Shown: piece after piece, positions 30,313 through 41,890 of the stretch
Position numbering within the stretch: the first letter of the stretch is position 1
How the letters are laid out: every line of letters begins with the position of its first letter
Notes under the pieces: generated by a model
What the model saw: only the letters and a program-made list of their open reading frames with translations
Databases searched by the model: none
Told to the model about the DNA's origin: nothing
DNA from: Isoetes taiwanensis
Taxonomy: Eukaryota; Streptophyta; Lycopodiopsida; Isoetales; Isoetaceae
Assembly (NCBI GenBank): GCA_021234155.1
Contig: JAJEKV010000003.1
Span: 27,945,166 to 28,009,165 of the forward strand
Reading direction: 5' to 3'
Length of the DNA stretch: 64,000 bases
Position numbers and translations under genes: made by a program

Positions 30313-32915
30313 ATGAGAATGTTGGCCTTCTCAAAGGCAGTTTGTAAAACAATTTCGTTCCTTTCTCTGAAGATATATAGTATAGTCGCGTTTGTGACTG
30401 TTGTAGCAGCCCTCTGTAGTGTTTCATTCTATGTTTGGGGATCTGGAGATACAATCCTTACTGATGAAAATTTATTGACTATGCTGAGGCAGGCTCTCAA
30501 CAACCAAAATGTCTCCCATACACTTACCAGTGAGAGCTCTAGAAATCTATCTAACACGAGGCAGATCATTAGCGAAATACCTGAAGAGAATGCAAAGATT
30601 TTGGAGAAGAGATCGAAATGTAGAATCAGTTCTAAGATGAGCAAATTTCCAGATTGCAATACTAAGCAACATGATCTCACACCTTGCACAGATCCTAGGG
30701 TAAGAAGATTTTAAAATGCATGCTCAATAAGTTGGTTTTATAGATTTTACATGCTGATCCATGCTAAATGCTCTCAACAGCGTTGGAAGAAATTTAGCAA
30801 GCAACGAATGATCTTTAGAGAACGACATTGTCCATCAGTATCCGAAAGGCCACAATGTCTTGTCCCTCCACCAGAAGGATACAAGATTCCAATCAAATGG
30901 CCAAAGAGCAGGGATGAATGCTGGTACAAGTAAGTCATTTACCCTCGAATTGGATTTTTTTACTAATTCTCTTCCTTGTGCATTATTGTTCCCTTTCTAA
31001 ATTTCAGAAATATACCATCTGACTGGATTGATAAAGAGAAAGGAAAACAGAATTGGCTTCACAGGGAAGGAGAAAAGTTCCTCTTTCCTGGTGGAGGAAC
31101 AATGTTTTCAGATGGTGTTGACAAATATTTGAATGAAATGGAACTTATCATTCCAGGAATGAAAGATGGTAGCATAAGAACTGCTCTTGATACTGGTTGT
31201 GGGGTAATGTTCTTTGGAAATTAATCTTCATGCTAAGGTAGCAATTTCAGGAAGAGGAAAAAGGGGGAGGAAAGGGAATAATTTGAATACTGCATAATGT
31301 TGTTAACCTACTGTCTAACATGTGTTTCAGGTAGCAAGTTGGGGTGGATATCTATTAGACAGAGGAATCATAACAATGTCATTGGCGCCAAGGGATAACC
31401 ATCAGGCTCAGGTTCAGTTTGCCCTAGAACGTGGAATTCCAGCAATGCTTGGTATCTTGGCCACCCAACGCCTCCCTTTTCCTGCTAATGCATTTGACAT
31501 GGCTCACTGCTCAAGATGCTTAATTCCATGGACGCGATATGGTAAGCAATGATCATCTTAATGTTTTTAGACTTATTTACAAACCATGTGCTAAAAAGTT
31601 TGGAATTCCAATCGGCTGTTTTAACAGGTGGTGCATTTTTGTTGGAAGTAGATCGTGTCATACGCCCTGGTGGATTTTGGGTACTTTCTGGACCCCCAGT
31701 CAATTATGAAACACATTGGCAGGGATGGGGAAGTAGTAAAGCAAAGCAGAAGGCAGATTTGGATGCCATTCAAGAACTACTATCTGGAATGTGCTATAAG
31801 CTGTATGGCATGAAAAGAGATATTGCTGTATGGCAAAAACCTATAAATAATAACTGCTACAATAAACGTGGACCGCTCGCATACCCCCCACTATGTAATG
31901 ATGGCATCAGTCCAGATTCTGCATGGTGAGTAGTTTTAACATCCTAGAACAAACACTTGTAGATGGCATTGATCCGCTATTTGAAAACTCATTATGGATG
32001 CAGATTTAGCTAGCCAAAGTATGAAGCTCATTTTAAACATATTGCTAAATTCTAGCAACTGTATTGAGCCCTAAAAGGTTGCTTTCATTAACGTTTTTTC
32101 TTTTGACAGGTATGTAGCTACGGAGACTTGCATTGTCCATCAGACTGAGGATGTAAGTTATAGTGGAATAGGACAACTTGCTCCCTGGCCGAAGCGATTG
32201 TTTACAGTACCTGAACGTCTTAGACTATTTATGGAGAATGCTAGTAACGTTTTCCACATGGATTCTCAAATGTGGGCAACACGAGTACAACACTACAAAA
32301 AGGTTCTGCCAGATCTTGGAACCAGCAATATAAGGAATGTGATGGACATGAACACCAAATATGGAGGTTTTGCAGCAGCACTTATAGGCCATCCTGTATG
32401 GGTCATGAATGTGGTTTCTTCCTATGCAAAGAACACACTTGGAGTTGTATATGATAGAGGTTTAATTGGCACATTAAATGACTGGTTAGTTTTTTTGACA
32501 TTTTCTTACAGTGTATTTGAAAGATAATACAAAACAGTGTTGAAATGCAGGTGTGAGGCATTCTCAACTTATCCAAGGAGTTATGACTTACTTCATGTGG
32601 CTGGCCTTTTCAGTGAGGAGAGTGGAAGGTATATAAAAGTAAACGCTTGTAATTGTGCATGCCAAAAATATCAAATCTCATGGCTTGTGTATTTTCAGGT
32701 GTGAAATGAAATTTGTTATGCTGGAAATGGATCGAATTCTTAGGCCAAATGGCTACGTTATCATATCTGATATGCCAGAGATTATACAAAAGGCAGGTAC
32801 CATTGGTGATGCTTTGAGATGGGATTGCTACTGCAACGAAACCGAGAAAGGTTCCTTAGATACTCACGTTTTGTTATTATGCCAAAAGCAGTTTCGGACT
32901 TCAAGCGCATATTAG
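30313..32915 (+). CDS. Golgi PMT-family (QUA2-like) methyltransferase, 8 exons
   Basis: The exons are 30313-30699, 30781-30929, 31008-31203, 31331-31541, 31628-31925, 32110-32484, 32551-32628 and 32699-32915. All introns are GT-AG, phases agree, and the 1911 nt give 636 residues, normal for plant PMTs (Methyltransf_29/DUF248). A short basic N-terminus and one transmembrane helix (about residues 21-42, [20 protein letters not shown]) predict a type II Golgi protein. Family hallmarks appear in order: [31 protein letters not shown], the SAM-binding loop [15 protein letters not shown] (about 238-252), [76 protein letters not shown] and [13 protein letters not shown]. The family includes QUA2 and QUA3, linked to homogalacturonan methylation. 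The subclass cannot be set from sequence alone. The start is the first ATG after a strong acceptor at 30278. It looks intact and functional. Confidence 0.94.
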
Positions 32916-34139
32916 TAAGCCATAACATACAACCCATTTTTGTGACATGAGATAAAATTTAATACAGTGCTCAAATTTAGATTCCATAGGATGTGGTTTA
33001 ATCATTTATCACTTCATAATGTGCAAGTTCGAACAACATTGCAATGAGTTTGCCCAAGAGACATTGCAACATGTCATTGTTTGGTCTTGTGACAATAGTT
33101 TGATGAGCTAGACTAGAGTCTGTTTTCATGGTTTATCATAGGGTTACCTACGCAGATGTCCCAAGATAGCCCGACCATACAAAGCGGCACACTTGTGACT
33201 CCACCACTCATGTGGAGTAAGATTCTCTAAGGAATATTTCGAGGGAAATCTTCGAGTAAGTAGGTTTTTCTAATGTAATACGTCCCCGCCTTCAAATATA
33301 ACTTTGTTTCAAACCTACGAGAATACAACCAATGGAGCACTCCACTATGGCATGTGAAGAAGATGTGGTGGCCAGACCTAAGGCTAGGAACCCGGACCAG
33401 CCAAGAAAAGAAACTAAGGGTAGGAACCTACCCAAAAACAAAAAGTATTAATGCCAAAAGAAAGAAAAAAGCTCAAGAAACACTCATGCAGCACGAACCA
33501 TGCCATAAATAGCCAAAGCTATAGCTAAAAAGTTATGGCTAGAATTGTCTTTTTATGGATAATAAGCAGTTCGTTTGTATGGTTCACTTCAATTCATAAA
33601 AAAACAATACCAACTAGGCCCTTCACAAATTAACATGGAACAACCAACAAACAATAACTATACAAATGATTCTCTTCTGCTTCTATGATTTGAAGCAGAA
33701 TTTGTCAAATCATAACTATTCTTGGGAGACTCCCTGTAGCAATAAAACAACAATCACATGGCAAGTGAAGTGGCTTTTTTTTGAGCGTTCAAAAAACAAG
33801 GTACAATAGTATCGTAGTAGAAATGAATGGCTAAAAAATATTAAGCCAAAAGAAACCCCAGAAGTAGACAATCACCGAGGGTTTCACTAAGACAGAGGTA
33901 AGCCACAATAAAATTTGGAGTCGGAGATTTATCAATCGGAATAAAAACCCCGCCCTTTCGGGTTTTCGAGGAAAACCATGGGGATAAATAACGGACTAGG
34001 CGCCATGCAAATGCATCATCCATCCAACATCTTGACAATAATCCTTGCGCATCCACAATCTCCACATAGCAATTGCAAATGAAAATGACCATAATAGCTT
34101 GATAGGTTGAAAAAAGGTTGAGAATTTGTCCATAGTCGA
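32916..34139. other. No recognisable gene
   Basis: AT-rich 3' flank of the methyltransferase. At 33925-33985 there is a segment of about 60 bp (ACCCCGCCCTTTCGGGTTTT and CGAGGAAAA) that also occurs in both arms of the foldback element (54250-54310 and 55015-55075). Confidence 0.45.
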
Positions 34140-34700
34140 AGCCATGGCCCCAATTTGAATGGGACTTGAATTAGACCTAAAAGAGCAAAAAACTTTACAG
34201 TGAAACACGTTAAGAAATCGTTAATAATGTAAAAAATCAATTAAAAAGCATATACAAGACAAATCGACTTCAATATGAAGCAAGAATTAAGCAAACCACC
34301 CATTTAAAATGAACACAAGACAAGGGATAAATGAGCATGACAGCTTGATAGAGTGAAGAAGCAAGACATAATGTTGAAAATTTGTGATGTTCATGAAGCC
34401 GTGGTCCAATAGAATGCCGCTTGAAATAGATCTAAAATAACAAAAACATGGCAGCTTGAAAGAGCGAAGAAGCAAGAAAAAATGTTGAAATTTTTATCCA
34501 TAGACATGAAGTCACAACCCAATTCGAATATGGCTTGACTAGTTTTGGTCAAGAACAAAAAACTTGAAAATGAAACATGTTAAGGAACCATTAGTCATGT
34601 CGAAATCGACAAACAAGCATATACAAGAATATATCAAGTTCAATATGAAGCAAGAAATGAGCAAAACATCCATCTGAAATGAGCATAAGCCAAAGGGGCG
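34140..34700 (+). repeat. Diverged tandem duplication (period about 370 bp)
   Basis: 34140-34330 and 34508-34695 match imperfectly: AAAAAACTT..AATGAAACA, AAGCATATACAAGA, TTCAATATGAAGCAAGAA and GAGCAAAACATCCATCTGAA-like blocks. The middle part also contains two copies of a GAAGAAGCAAGA..AATGTTGAAA motif. No coding frame is recognised. Confidence 0.6.
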
Positions 34701-34849
34701 AGGAAGAACATCTGCCTAGCCAGGAACAACATCTGCAAACTAGTGCGGGGAAGAACATCCGCCCACAACAAAGAAAACGGGGCGGGGAAGAACATCTGCC
34801 CAATCGGAAAATATCAAATGCAACTAAGGTAGGGAAGAACATCTGCCCA
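34700..34849 (+). repeat. Five spaced copies of a GGAAGAACATCTGCC motif
   Basis: The motif starts at about 34702, 34722 (as GGAACAACATCTGC), 34749 (AACATCCGCC), 34786 and 34833. Spacers of 20-47 bp are unrelated to each other. Confidence 0.6.
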
Positions 34850-35091
34850 TAAACTACAAACAAAGGAAATGTAAACAAACAAGGGAGGAGAAACATTGGC
34901 CACAAATTTCAAGTACATTGCAAAAGGGCATGAGATGGTGGGAAAGTAAGAAGACAAAACACAAAAAGAAGGAACGCTCAAGAGGAAGGCCGATGATGAG
35001 AAACAAGAACTCATTGAATATATAAGTTGAAAAAAGGTCTCATGGGGAAAAAATAGACATTCCAAAAAAGGTCCGTCTTCCCAAGAATGAT

Positions 35092-35113
35092 GGTTCTATG
35101 TTGACATAGAACC
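35092..35113. repeat. Perfect 9-bp stem hairpin
   Basis: GGTTCTATG and CATAGAACC face each other across TTGA. It lies 20 bp before the border of the duplicated PIF1 block. Confidence 0.7.
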
Positions 35114-35132
35114 ATTGCATCATATATGCCAA

Positions 35133-35765
35133 GGCATGACCCTATACAGAGTAGAAACCGATCTTTCAAGGGCTTTTGAGTATGGTATGGTTTATGCTGC
35201 ACTTTCTAGAGTGAGAAACCTTGAAGGTTTGATGCTCTTAGGTTTTGATCCATCAAAATTAAGGTGCATCCAAAAGTTGTATCATTCTATCAGAAATTGT
35301 ATCATTCTATCAGCTGAAAGTTGTATTCATCATATTGAAAAATGTGAGAGGTCTACAAACTTGTTGATATGGTTTCTAGAATGTAAAATTTGTAGCTAAC
35401 TTGATGCTTTTAACTGAAGTGGTTGATACGATGTTAATCTGGAAATGCACTTAATCACAGAACTTGGCAGCCAAGAATTCCTAATATACTAAGGTTTCCT
35501 TGTTTAGCAAGTAATATGAAGCGAAACTGTTAAATTCAAAAATGAGAAGCGACTGTTTAGACCTGCAGTTGAGATGTATTCCCAAGCTAAGATTGTATGC
35601 TAAATGATCAAGGTAAGAGTGCCTAAGGTAAACTTAAAACTTCATGAGTTTCACAAAGACCTGTAAATTTTTTAAGCTTATCTACAATTTGTCCAAAGCA
35701 AAATCCATAGCCCAGTTAGAAAATCCACGTATAGAAAACTAGGGAGAAAATGGAGCTTACATCGG
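35133..35765 (+). pseudogene. PIF1 helicase C-terminal fragment (copy of 6594-7215)
   Basis: Encodes VETDLSRAFEYGMVYAALSR then VRNLEGLMLLGFDPSKLR, the C-terminal block of PIF1-family helicases, followed by the same noncoding 3' sequence as at 6855-7215. The Walker B part present at 6340-6530 is absent here, so this copy derives from the 3' end only. Confidence 0.8.
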
Positions 35766-37003
35766 TTGCAACTTATTCCCTGCCAATTTGAATTGCAAGG
35801 ATCTGATGAGCCACCCCAAAAATTTCACGTTCAATTGTCTTCCTAGGCTCAGAAGGACAATGCTGCTGTCTCTAGAGACTTTAACTCTATTCAAGCAACG
35901 AAGTATAAAAGTGTTTCTGGTAGTGCCGAGAGGACACAAATCAAGGAATCGGCCTCAGCTGAAGATATACAGGAGTTTTTTTTTTAAACGGCGCTATGTT
36001 CCCAAATGGAAAGTTTGTGGGACCAATCTCACCTTATAGCTTGTACGGCCAACTAAGAGAGGAGCTACAATTTGCCAATCATTCTTAAACATTCACAGTT
36101 TGCAGAACTAACTATAGGACAATGCTCAACTTGAGCCAAGAGTTAGACACACAGACGCACAGACAAATGATCCTGGACAAGCATATTTTGCAAAGTCTAA
36201 TCCAGACATGTTCATCTTTAGTTGATTACTAGCATTAGCAAGTCTAGTTCCATATACAAGGACCTTGTTCTTTGATGGAGGCATACCATAAATGACGACA
36301 CTTAATCTTTGGCTGACCAATGTACATGCATTGCAACTGCTTACCCAATCTTAAGGGAAATTAGATATGGACAACGATGTGTATGTTTTCTGCATGGCAA
36401 GAAATTGAGTTTCCGAAGAGCTTATTGTCCAAAGAAGGAAGCCTGAGAACTAAAACCATACAATAATATTTTCATGTAGATAATTAGTTATTTGGAGGAG
36501 GCATTTAAGGTGCGGGTCGTGGCAAATAACTGACTCTGCTTCTTCTGACGAGGGTATTGCCAAATGCTTCTTTTATAGAGTTGGAGTTGTTGAATGCTTC
36601 TGGAAAAATTGTTGCATGTACAACGGTTTGGGTTGATCTCCTGCATTTTGTCGAACAACTATCACGTTCCACCCCTCGTTAGCTTCATTCATGTCTCATC
36701 AATAGACAAGTTTTGTGACAATTGGCCAGCGGGTTCTGGAAAATCCACTAAGGTTTGGTTTCATTATTATGGTCATCCAAGGTGGATTTGGCAAAGCTTT
36801 CAGGGTTACTAACTCTAGCTCTAGCGAGGCTATATTTGCTGGCTTCAATACTACGTTGAGGCCGAAAAATATCATTCATCATGAATATATATACAAGTGG
36901 AAAAAGGATGTGATGATAGGCTAAATTAAAGTGCAAAGATAGCCACATTTGAATGAACTTTAAAGTGCCGACAGTAAGGTTATTTGAGAATAGCTACAAC
37001 AAT
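35766..37003. other. No recognisable gene
   Basis: Open stretches at 35788-36039 (+), 36126-36320 (-) and 36594-36924 (+) show no known motifs. Confidence 0.4.
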
Positions 37004-37235
37004 GAATGGAATATTGACATAGGGAATTTTAGGAATTCAAGGGATAACCTCACTATACAAAATTATGCCGAAGCAGTGAAAAATGATGCAAGAATTCCTT
37101 GAGGATATATATGATTGAATGGAATATTGACATAGGGAATTTTAGGAATTCAAGGAATAACCTCACTATACAAAATTATGCCGAAGCAGTAAAAAATGAT
37201 CCAGAGAATTCCTTGAGGATATATATGATTGCATG
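37004..37235 (+). repeat. Tandem duplication of about 110 bp
   Basis: GAATGGAATATTGACATAGG through AATTCCTTGAGGATATATAT occurs twice (about 37008-37114 and 37118-37230), almost identical. One frame of the second copy reads on as EFLEDIYDCMPKEKSTVYDL, of unknown origin. Confidence 0.85.
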
Positions 37236-37499
37236 CCTAAGGAAAAGAGCACCGTTTATGATCTTGATGATGCCATTAAGGTTAAAATTCCAATGAACTA
37301 ATGACTCTTGCTAGCGACTCATACGTTAGCCATGCAAAACATTTGGCAATGAAAGAGATAATAACTGCCCTTGAGATAATTTATCTCAATCTTATTTAGA
37401 TGCTCATCGATAAATGGTCGAGGACGATCCATTTTGGAAAGGGAAGGAATGTTGTCATTTCCCACGCGTGGATAGAAAAGGATGTCAGGGGATCATCTT

Positions 37500-38680
37500 G
37501 CAGAGTACGAAAGTCAGAATGGAACAGAGATTTTACATGAGTTACTCAGACGTATAGTCAAAAGGATACATGTATGCCATGAACTTCCACATTCTAGACA
37601 TAGAGGCAATTAAGTTACTTTGGCCACTGTGAAGAGATGTTTTATTGGTATAAACTTGAAAGAAAAGTTCAGAAGTATGTAGAAGCTTGTATTGTTTGCC
37701 AACAAATTAAAGCCTCTACTAGCAAGCCTACCGGACTGATTCAGTTTTTGTCGATTCCTGTGAGAGCTTGGAGGCACATCACAAAGTCAACTCAAAAAGA
37801 ACATTATTTTGCAGTAGATTATGGTCTGGACTTATGAAGAATCTAGGTAAGTTTTTTAAAATTTGCCAGCGCCTATCATTCCCAGCCAGATGTGCAAAGT
37901 GAGGTTGTGAATCGTGTCATTGAAGATATACCTCGAGCTTTGTTGCAGAAAGGCAAAGTTAATGCGAAGAGTAACTATATCTTCTGGAGTTTACTTACAA
38001 TAACACCGTTCATTCGGTTACCCATAGAGCTTCCCCAGAGCTTCCTTTGAAGTGTTGTGTAGATATTCTTTGGAATCTCTGACTACGAAACTAGGAGGAC
38101 AAGTGTTAGCTTTGGATGAAGCAACAAGTGACTTTGCAAACATTCTACAAGAAGTAAACGAAGGAAAGTTGACTACGAAAAAGGTCAATGGGTCTGGATG
38201 CATATTCCTAAGAAACGACTATAGAAGAAACATGGGTAATAGGTACATTAAACTGGCTTTTAGGTAATATAGCTCATTTCAAATTGACGAGGAAAGTCAT
38301 TGAGAATGCTTATCATTTGCATTTTTATGGTAAATGGACTAACTTGCATCCAGTTTTAATGTTCGAGTACTAATGCCCTATAAGGGAAGTGAAATTTCTC
38401 CTGAGATTTTGCAGAAAATGGAACATGCAGAACCTCCTAACATTTAAGGAGACAAGGAGGTGCTAGGGCAAAAAAAAAAGAAAGATGCTCATCAAGATAC
38501 GGAGACACAGACTTCTTTTTATCAAAGATATCTAGTTAAGTTCAAGTTTCATCCATCTTCTGATGCCATGTGGTATTCTAAGGACTAATTTAAGGAGTAC
38601 AAAGCATCTGTGAATGAATTTGAACAAAATTTGCGAAAGGATAAAGAAAAGTTAGATGTTAAGTAACTATCTTGTTATAT
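37500..38680 (+). pseudogene. Ty3/gypsy integrase and chromodomain remnant
   Basis: In shifting frames: FYWYKLERKVQKYVEACIVC then QQIKASTSKPTGLIQ (37637-37750), the H2C2 zinc-binding part of integrase; then AYHSQPDVQSEVVNRVIED at 37873-37930 (the family's SAYHPQTDGQTEVVNR, with the catalytic-glutamate region); and YLVKFKFHPSSDAMWYSKD at 38520-38590, a chromodomain-like end as in plant chromoviruses. Many stops, and most of the DDE core is lost. No LTR identified. Confidence 0.8.
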
Positions 38681-38809
38681 GAATGCTTTTAACATTAAAA
38701 AAAAAAGGGTCGCAACTTTGTCAGCAAAGAAATATCTAGAGATTGATATGTATTGGTATGAATTAGAATCTTTATTAATGATTATAAAGAGTCAAGACCT
38801 CTAAAAGAG

Positions 38810-38990
38810 TTGAGGCCATTCCTAAAAGAACTGGAATGAACGTCTCTAAAGGAATTGAGATGAAATACTTCTAAAGGAACTGAGGCCATTCCTAAAAGAA
38901 CTAGAATAAATGTCTCTAAAAGAAATGAGATGAAAGATCTCTAAAAGAAGTGAGGTGATTCCTAAATGAACTGGAATCAACATCAGGGAT
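38810..38990 (+). repeat. Imperfect tandem repeat, period about 70 bp
   Basis: Three decaying units beginning GAGGCCATTCCTAAAAGAAC (about 38810, 38881 and 38950), rich in CTCTAAA and GAGATGAAA. Confidence 0.8.
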
Positions 38991-39724
38991 TAAGATGAAG
39001 CAATTTTTCCTCAAGATTGACGCGGATGTTCAATCTCGGAAAGGGAAGGATTGTTACGACTTTATGCCGGCTCGGGGGAGAGGCTCAGGCTCAACACTTT
39101 ATTGCCTAGATATCTTTTAATTAAATGGCATTCTACAATGGTTCCATTTAGGGTTAATTCTAAATGGTCAAGTTACATAAATAAATTCCAAAATCAAGCA
39201 TGGCTGATAATGGGACATCATGCCAAGAATCGACCAGATATTTCTGGTCTTCGAATCAGAAGAAAAAGGGCTGGATCGTCTCCTATTTTTGCCGAATCTG
39301 TATTTCTGATGTAAAGCACTATCCTTCATTCAATTTTATCTTTATCTAAATATGTCTCGTTGCAGAAAAGGCCATTTTCGGAAAAGGGACTGATCCGAAC
39401 CCTCATAAATAACCGATGTTCTTTTTGTTGTTGTAAGCACCTCGGCCACAGCCTTGAACCCTGTTTCCATGTCTTTCTATTGTTGTGTTTTGATCCTTCC
39501 AAAGCCAAATAATCCTGTATTGAAGTTGAGATAGCAAGATAAAGATTTCTTGCCCTTTCTTGCTTGGATCTGAGTCCGGCTGGGAGGCAAATTAGCTCCG
39601 AAATATTGGAGTGATTGTTCATTTTCTGTGATTTTTAGTTCTTAGATTACCTAAAGACTGGATTAGATTATCTATTCTTCCTGATGCTTAGAATACGAGG
39701 TTATTCTTTTTGCAGTTTATATCA
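38991..39724. other. No recognisable gene
   Basis: Includes short open stretches at 39051-39314 (+) and 39326-39622 (-) with no motif. It separates the Ty3 remnant from the right inverted-repeat copy. Confidence 0.4.
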
Positions 39725-40511
39725 GGCTGATCAAACCCTGCAGCAAATATGGGCGGGGTAAGCCTCATGTGTACATACCCTCCTAGCCTACGTCCAGCAC
39801 TAGGGGACCACTTCCAAGCCATGTATCACGGCAAAGCACCCTCGCTGGGGTGACAATACCTGATGTCAAGAACACGAAACAGTCGTAAGTCCAAGCCACC
39901 ACAAATGGACCCCGGCCCCGGAGAATATGCACTCATGTATTAGCCAAGAAATTAGAACATGCCCCATATTAGTTTAAGCTATATTTATCATCGTATGATC
40001 CAAGAATCAAGAGTCATAATTCACATGCATTTCCTATGCATTTACCAGGAACAATGCTAACACTTACAATGATATCATAGAGAACATATCACATTCATGT
40101 TCTACCATAGTATGATGTCAAATATTCAACAAGTACATGCTAACATAATGCAACCTTGATATATAGCCATGGTATCCAAGCATCTGGCATGTCTAAATAC
40201 ATTATACAAGAACACATTGAATGTCTAGCATTTTCGTCCCCATTGGAAAAGCTTATTCTAGGATGGCATAATATCCTATTCCCAAGCAATCATGATATTC
40301 CTACAATTTACATCAATAAAAGGTACAAGGATCACCTAGCAACTACAACATGCTTCCACCAGCATGCTTCTCCAGAATCTTTCATGCCTTTGCTAGAACA
40401 TCCGTGCAGCCCCCATAAGCTACATGATCTCTAAGGTTCTAATTGAGTTCTGGCTTCTTCCAAGCAGAACAATCTCTATAATGTTGTTGTCAGGATCCCA
40501 TTTACTCCATG
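39725..40511 (-). repeat. Right copy of the inverted repeat (partner 24566-27336)
   Basis: The reverse complement matches 26680-27336 (39725-40380) and 24566-24705 (40381-40511), joined directly at about 40380. It lacks the Helitron and its immediate flanks. Confidence 0.8.
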
Positions 40512-40753
40512 TGGAAGAAGAAGAAGAAGATCATTCCAAGTTGGAAGAACGTGCTGCAGCAATTTGTGAAGGGCGTTCTTTGAGCAAGAAGTCTTCTACT
40601 GGTACACGACTCTTCTCTTGTTTGTTGGAAGGTACAGTGAAGGGTGCTGCTAAAGGGGCTGCTAAAGGCACAAAACGAATTGTTGAACACGTCAACAACG
40701 GAATTAGCAGTGTTACCAGTGGTTTTAACAACATGGTATCAGAATATTTATGA
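40512..40753 (+). CDS. Unidentified open stretch (possible LINE ORF1 or host exon)
   Basis: About 80 codons: EEEEEDHSKLEERAAAICEG, then a basic SLSKKSSTGTRLFSCLLEGT, then GAAKGAAKGTKRIVEHVNNG and a stop. It has an acidic start, a basic middle and an Ala/Gly/Lys repeat. No family recognised. It lies 240 bp before the LINE 5' region and directly after the inverted repeat, whose sequence may supply its upstream part. It may not be a real gene. Confidence 0.25.
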
Positions 40754-40989
40754 ACGTATATGGAACCCACCCCAACAAGGAGATTAAAGGACCATGTATG
40801 TGAGCTTTCTTTGCCTAGTGATCTACATAGGATTTGCCCATAAGATCTTATATGTGTAAACTATCTACATAGGATTATGTTATGTATATCTATTATATTC
40901 TATTGAGGGGATGTTTTCCCACCACTACATGTATCTCGGTGAAATAATTAAATTCGTTGGTTGTTTATGGAATAGCATATGAAGCATCT

Positions 40990-41890
40990 CATATGGTGAA
41001 CATTATTGGTACACATGTTGACATGGTTTCACAGACTCAAGATATGCAAGCTCAGGGTAATCACAAAATGCCTGCAAATATTGAAGACTTGGAGCAATTT
41101 ATTCCCAAGAAAGTCCCAAACTCCCCCAGCTCAGATAATTTGACATCTAATTCTTTATTAAATTATGGATGCTGCAATTCTCAATTCTGGGAATGTTCTC
41201 GCTCCTCAACAGCAATTAATATTGATAAAGAAAACTCTGATCTTAATACTTTTATTGAAGCCAATTGGGAGGATGATTCCAGCTGCATAAGCTTTCTCAT
41301 ATAAATGATGACAAAACCAATAGCTCCCAGTTTGAGAAATCCAAAAAGGGGAAAAAATTGAAATCAACATCCAAGAAAGATTATGAAGCAGTTGGTAAAG
41401 GTTCAGTCCATTTGAAAACAGACGAAAACAATTGCAATGCAGAAATGGTGAACATTATTGGTACACATATTGATATGGTTTCACAAACTCAAGATACACA
41501 AACTCAGGGTAATCACAAAATGCCTGCAAATATTGAAGACTTGGAGCAATTTATTCCCAGGAAAGTCCCAAACTCTCCCAGCTCAGATAATTTGACATCT
41601 AATTCTTTATTAAATTATGGATGCTACAATTCTAAATTCTGGGAATGTTCTCACTCCTCAGCAGTAATTAATATTGATAAAGAAAACTCTGATCTTATAC
41701 TTTTATTGAAGCCAATTGGGAGAATGATTCCTATCTGCATAAGCTTTCTGATATAAATGATGACAAAAACAATAGCTCCCAGTTTGAGAAATCCAAAAAG
41801 GGAAAAAAATTGAAATCAACATCCAAGAAAGGACAAGTCTCATCTGAAACTCCTGCAGCCAAAACCAGACAAAAGAAAAAATTGAGAAAC
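40990..41890 (+). pseudogene. LINE 5' coding region with a 453-bp tandem duplication
   Basis: A hydrophilic, serine/asparagine-rich coding sequence (QGNHKMPANIEDLEQFIPKK, SSDNLTSNSLLNYGCCNSQF) is present twice, at 40993-41374 and 41446-41831, with a non-repeated 71-bp linker between. Each copy shifts frame after DKENSDL. The second leads through a lysine-rich tail (KSKKGKKLKSTSKKGQ) to a stop at about 41896, 36 bp before the endonuclease start. I infer it is the ORF1 or linker region of the LINE that follows; no zinc knuckle is visible. Confidence 0.6.

Noticed and set aside
34700..34849. CRISPR-like array
   Set aside because: Repeats are too short and imperfect, spacers unequal, and the DNA is eukaryotic nuclear sequence.
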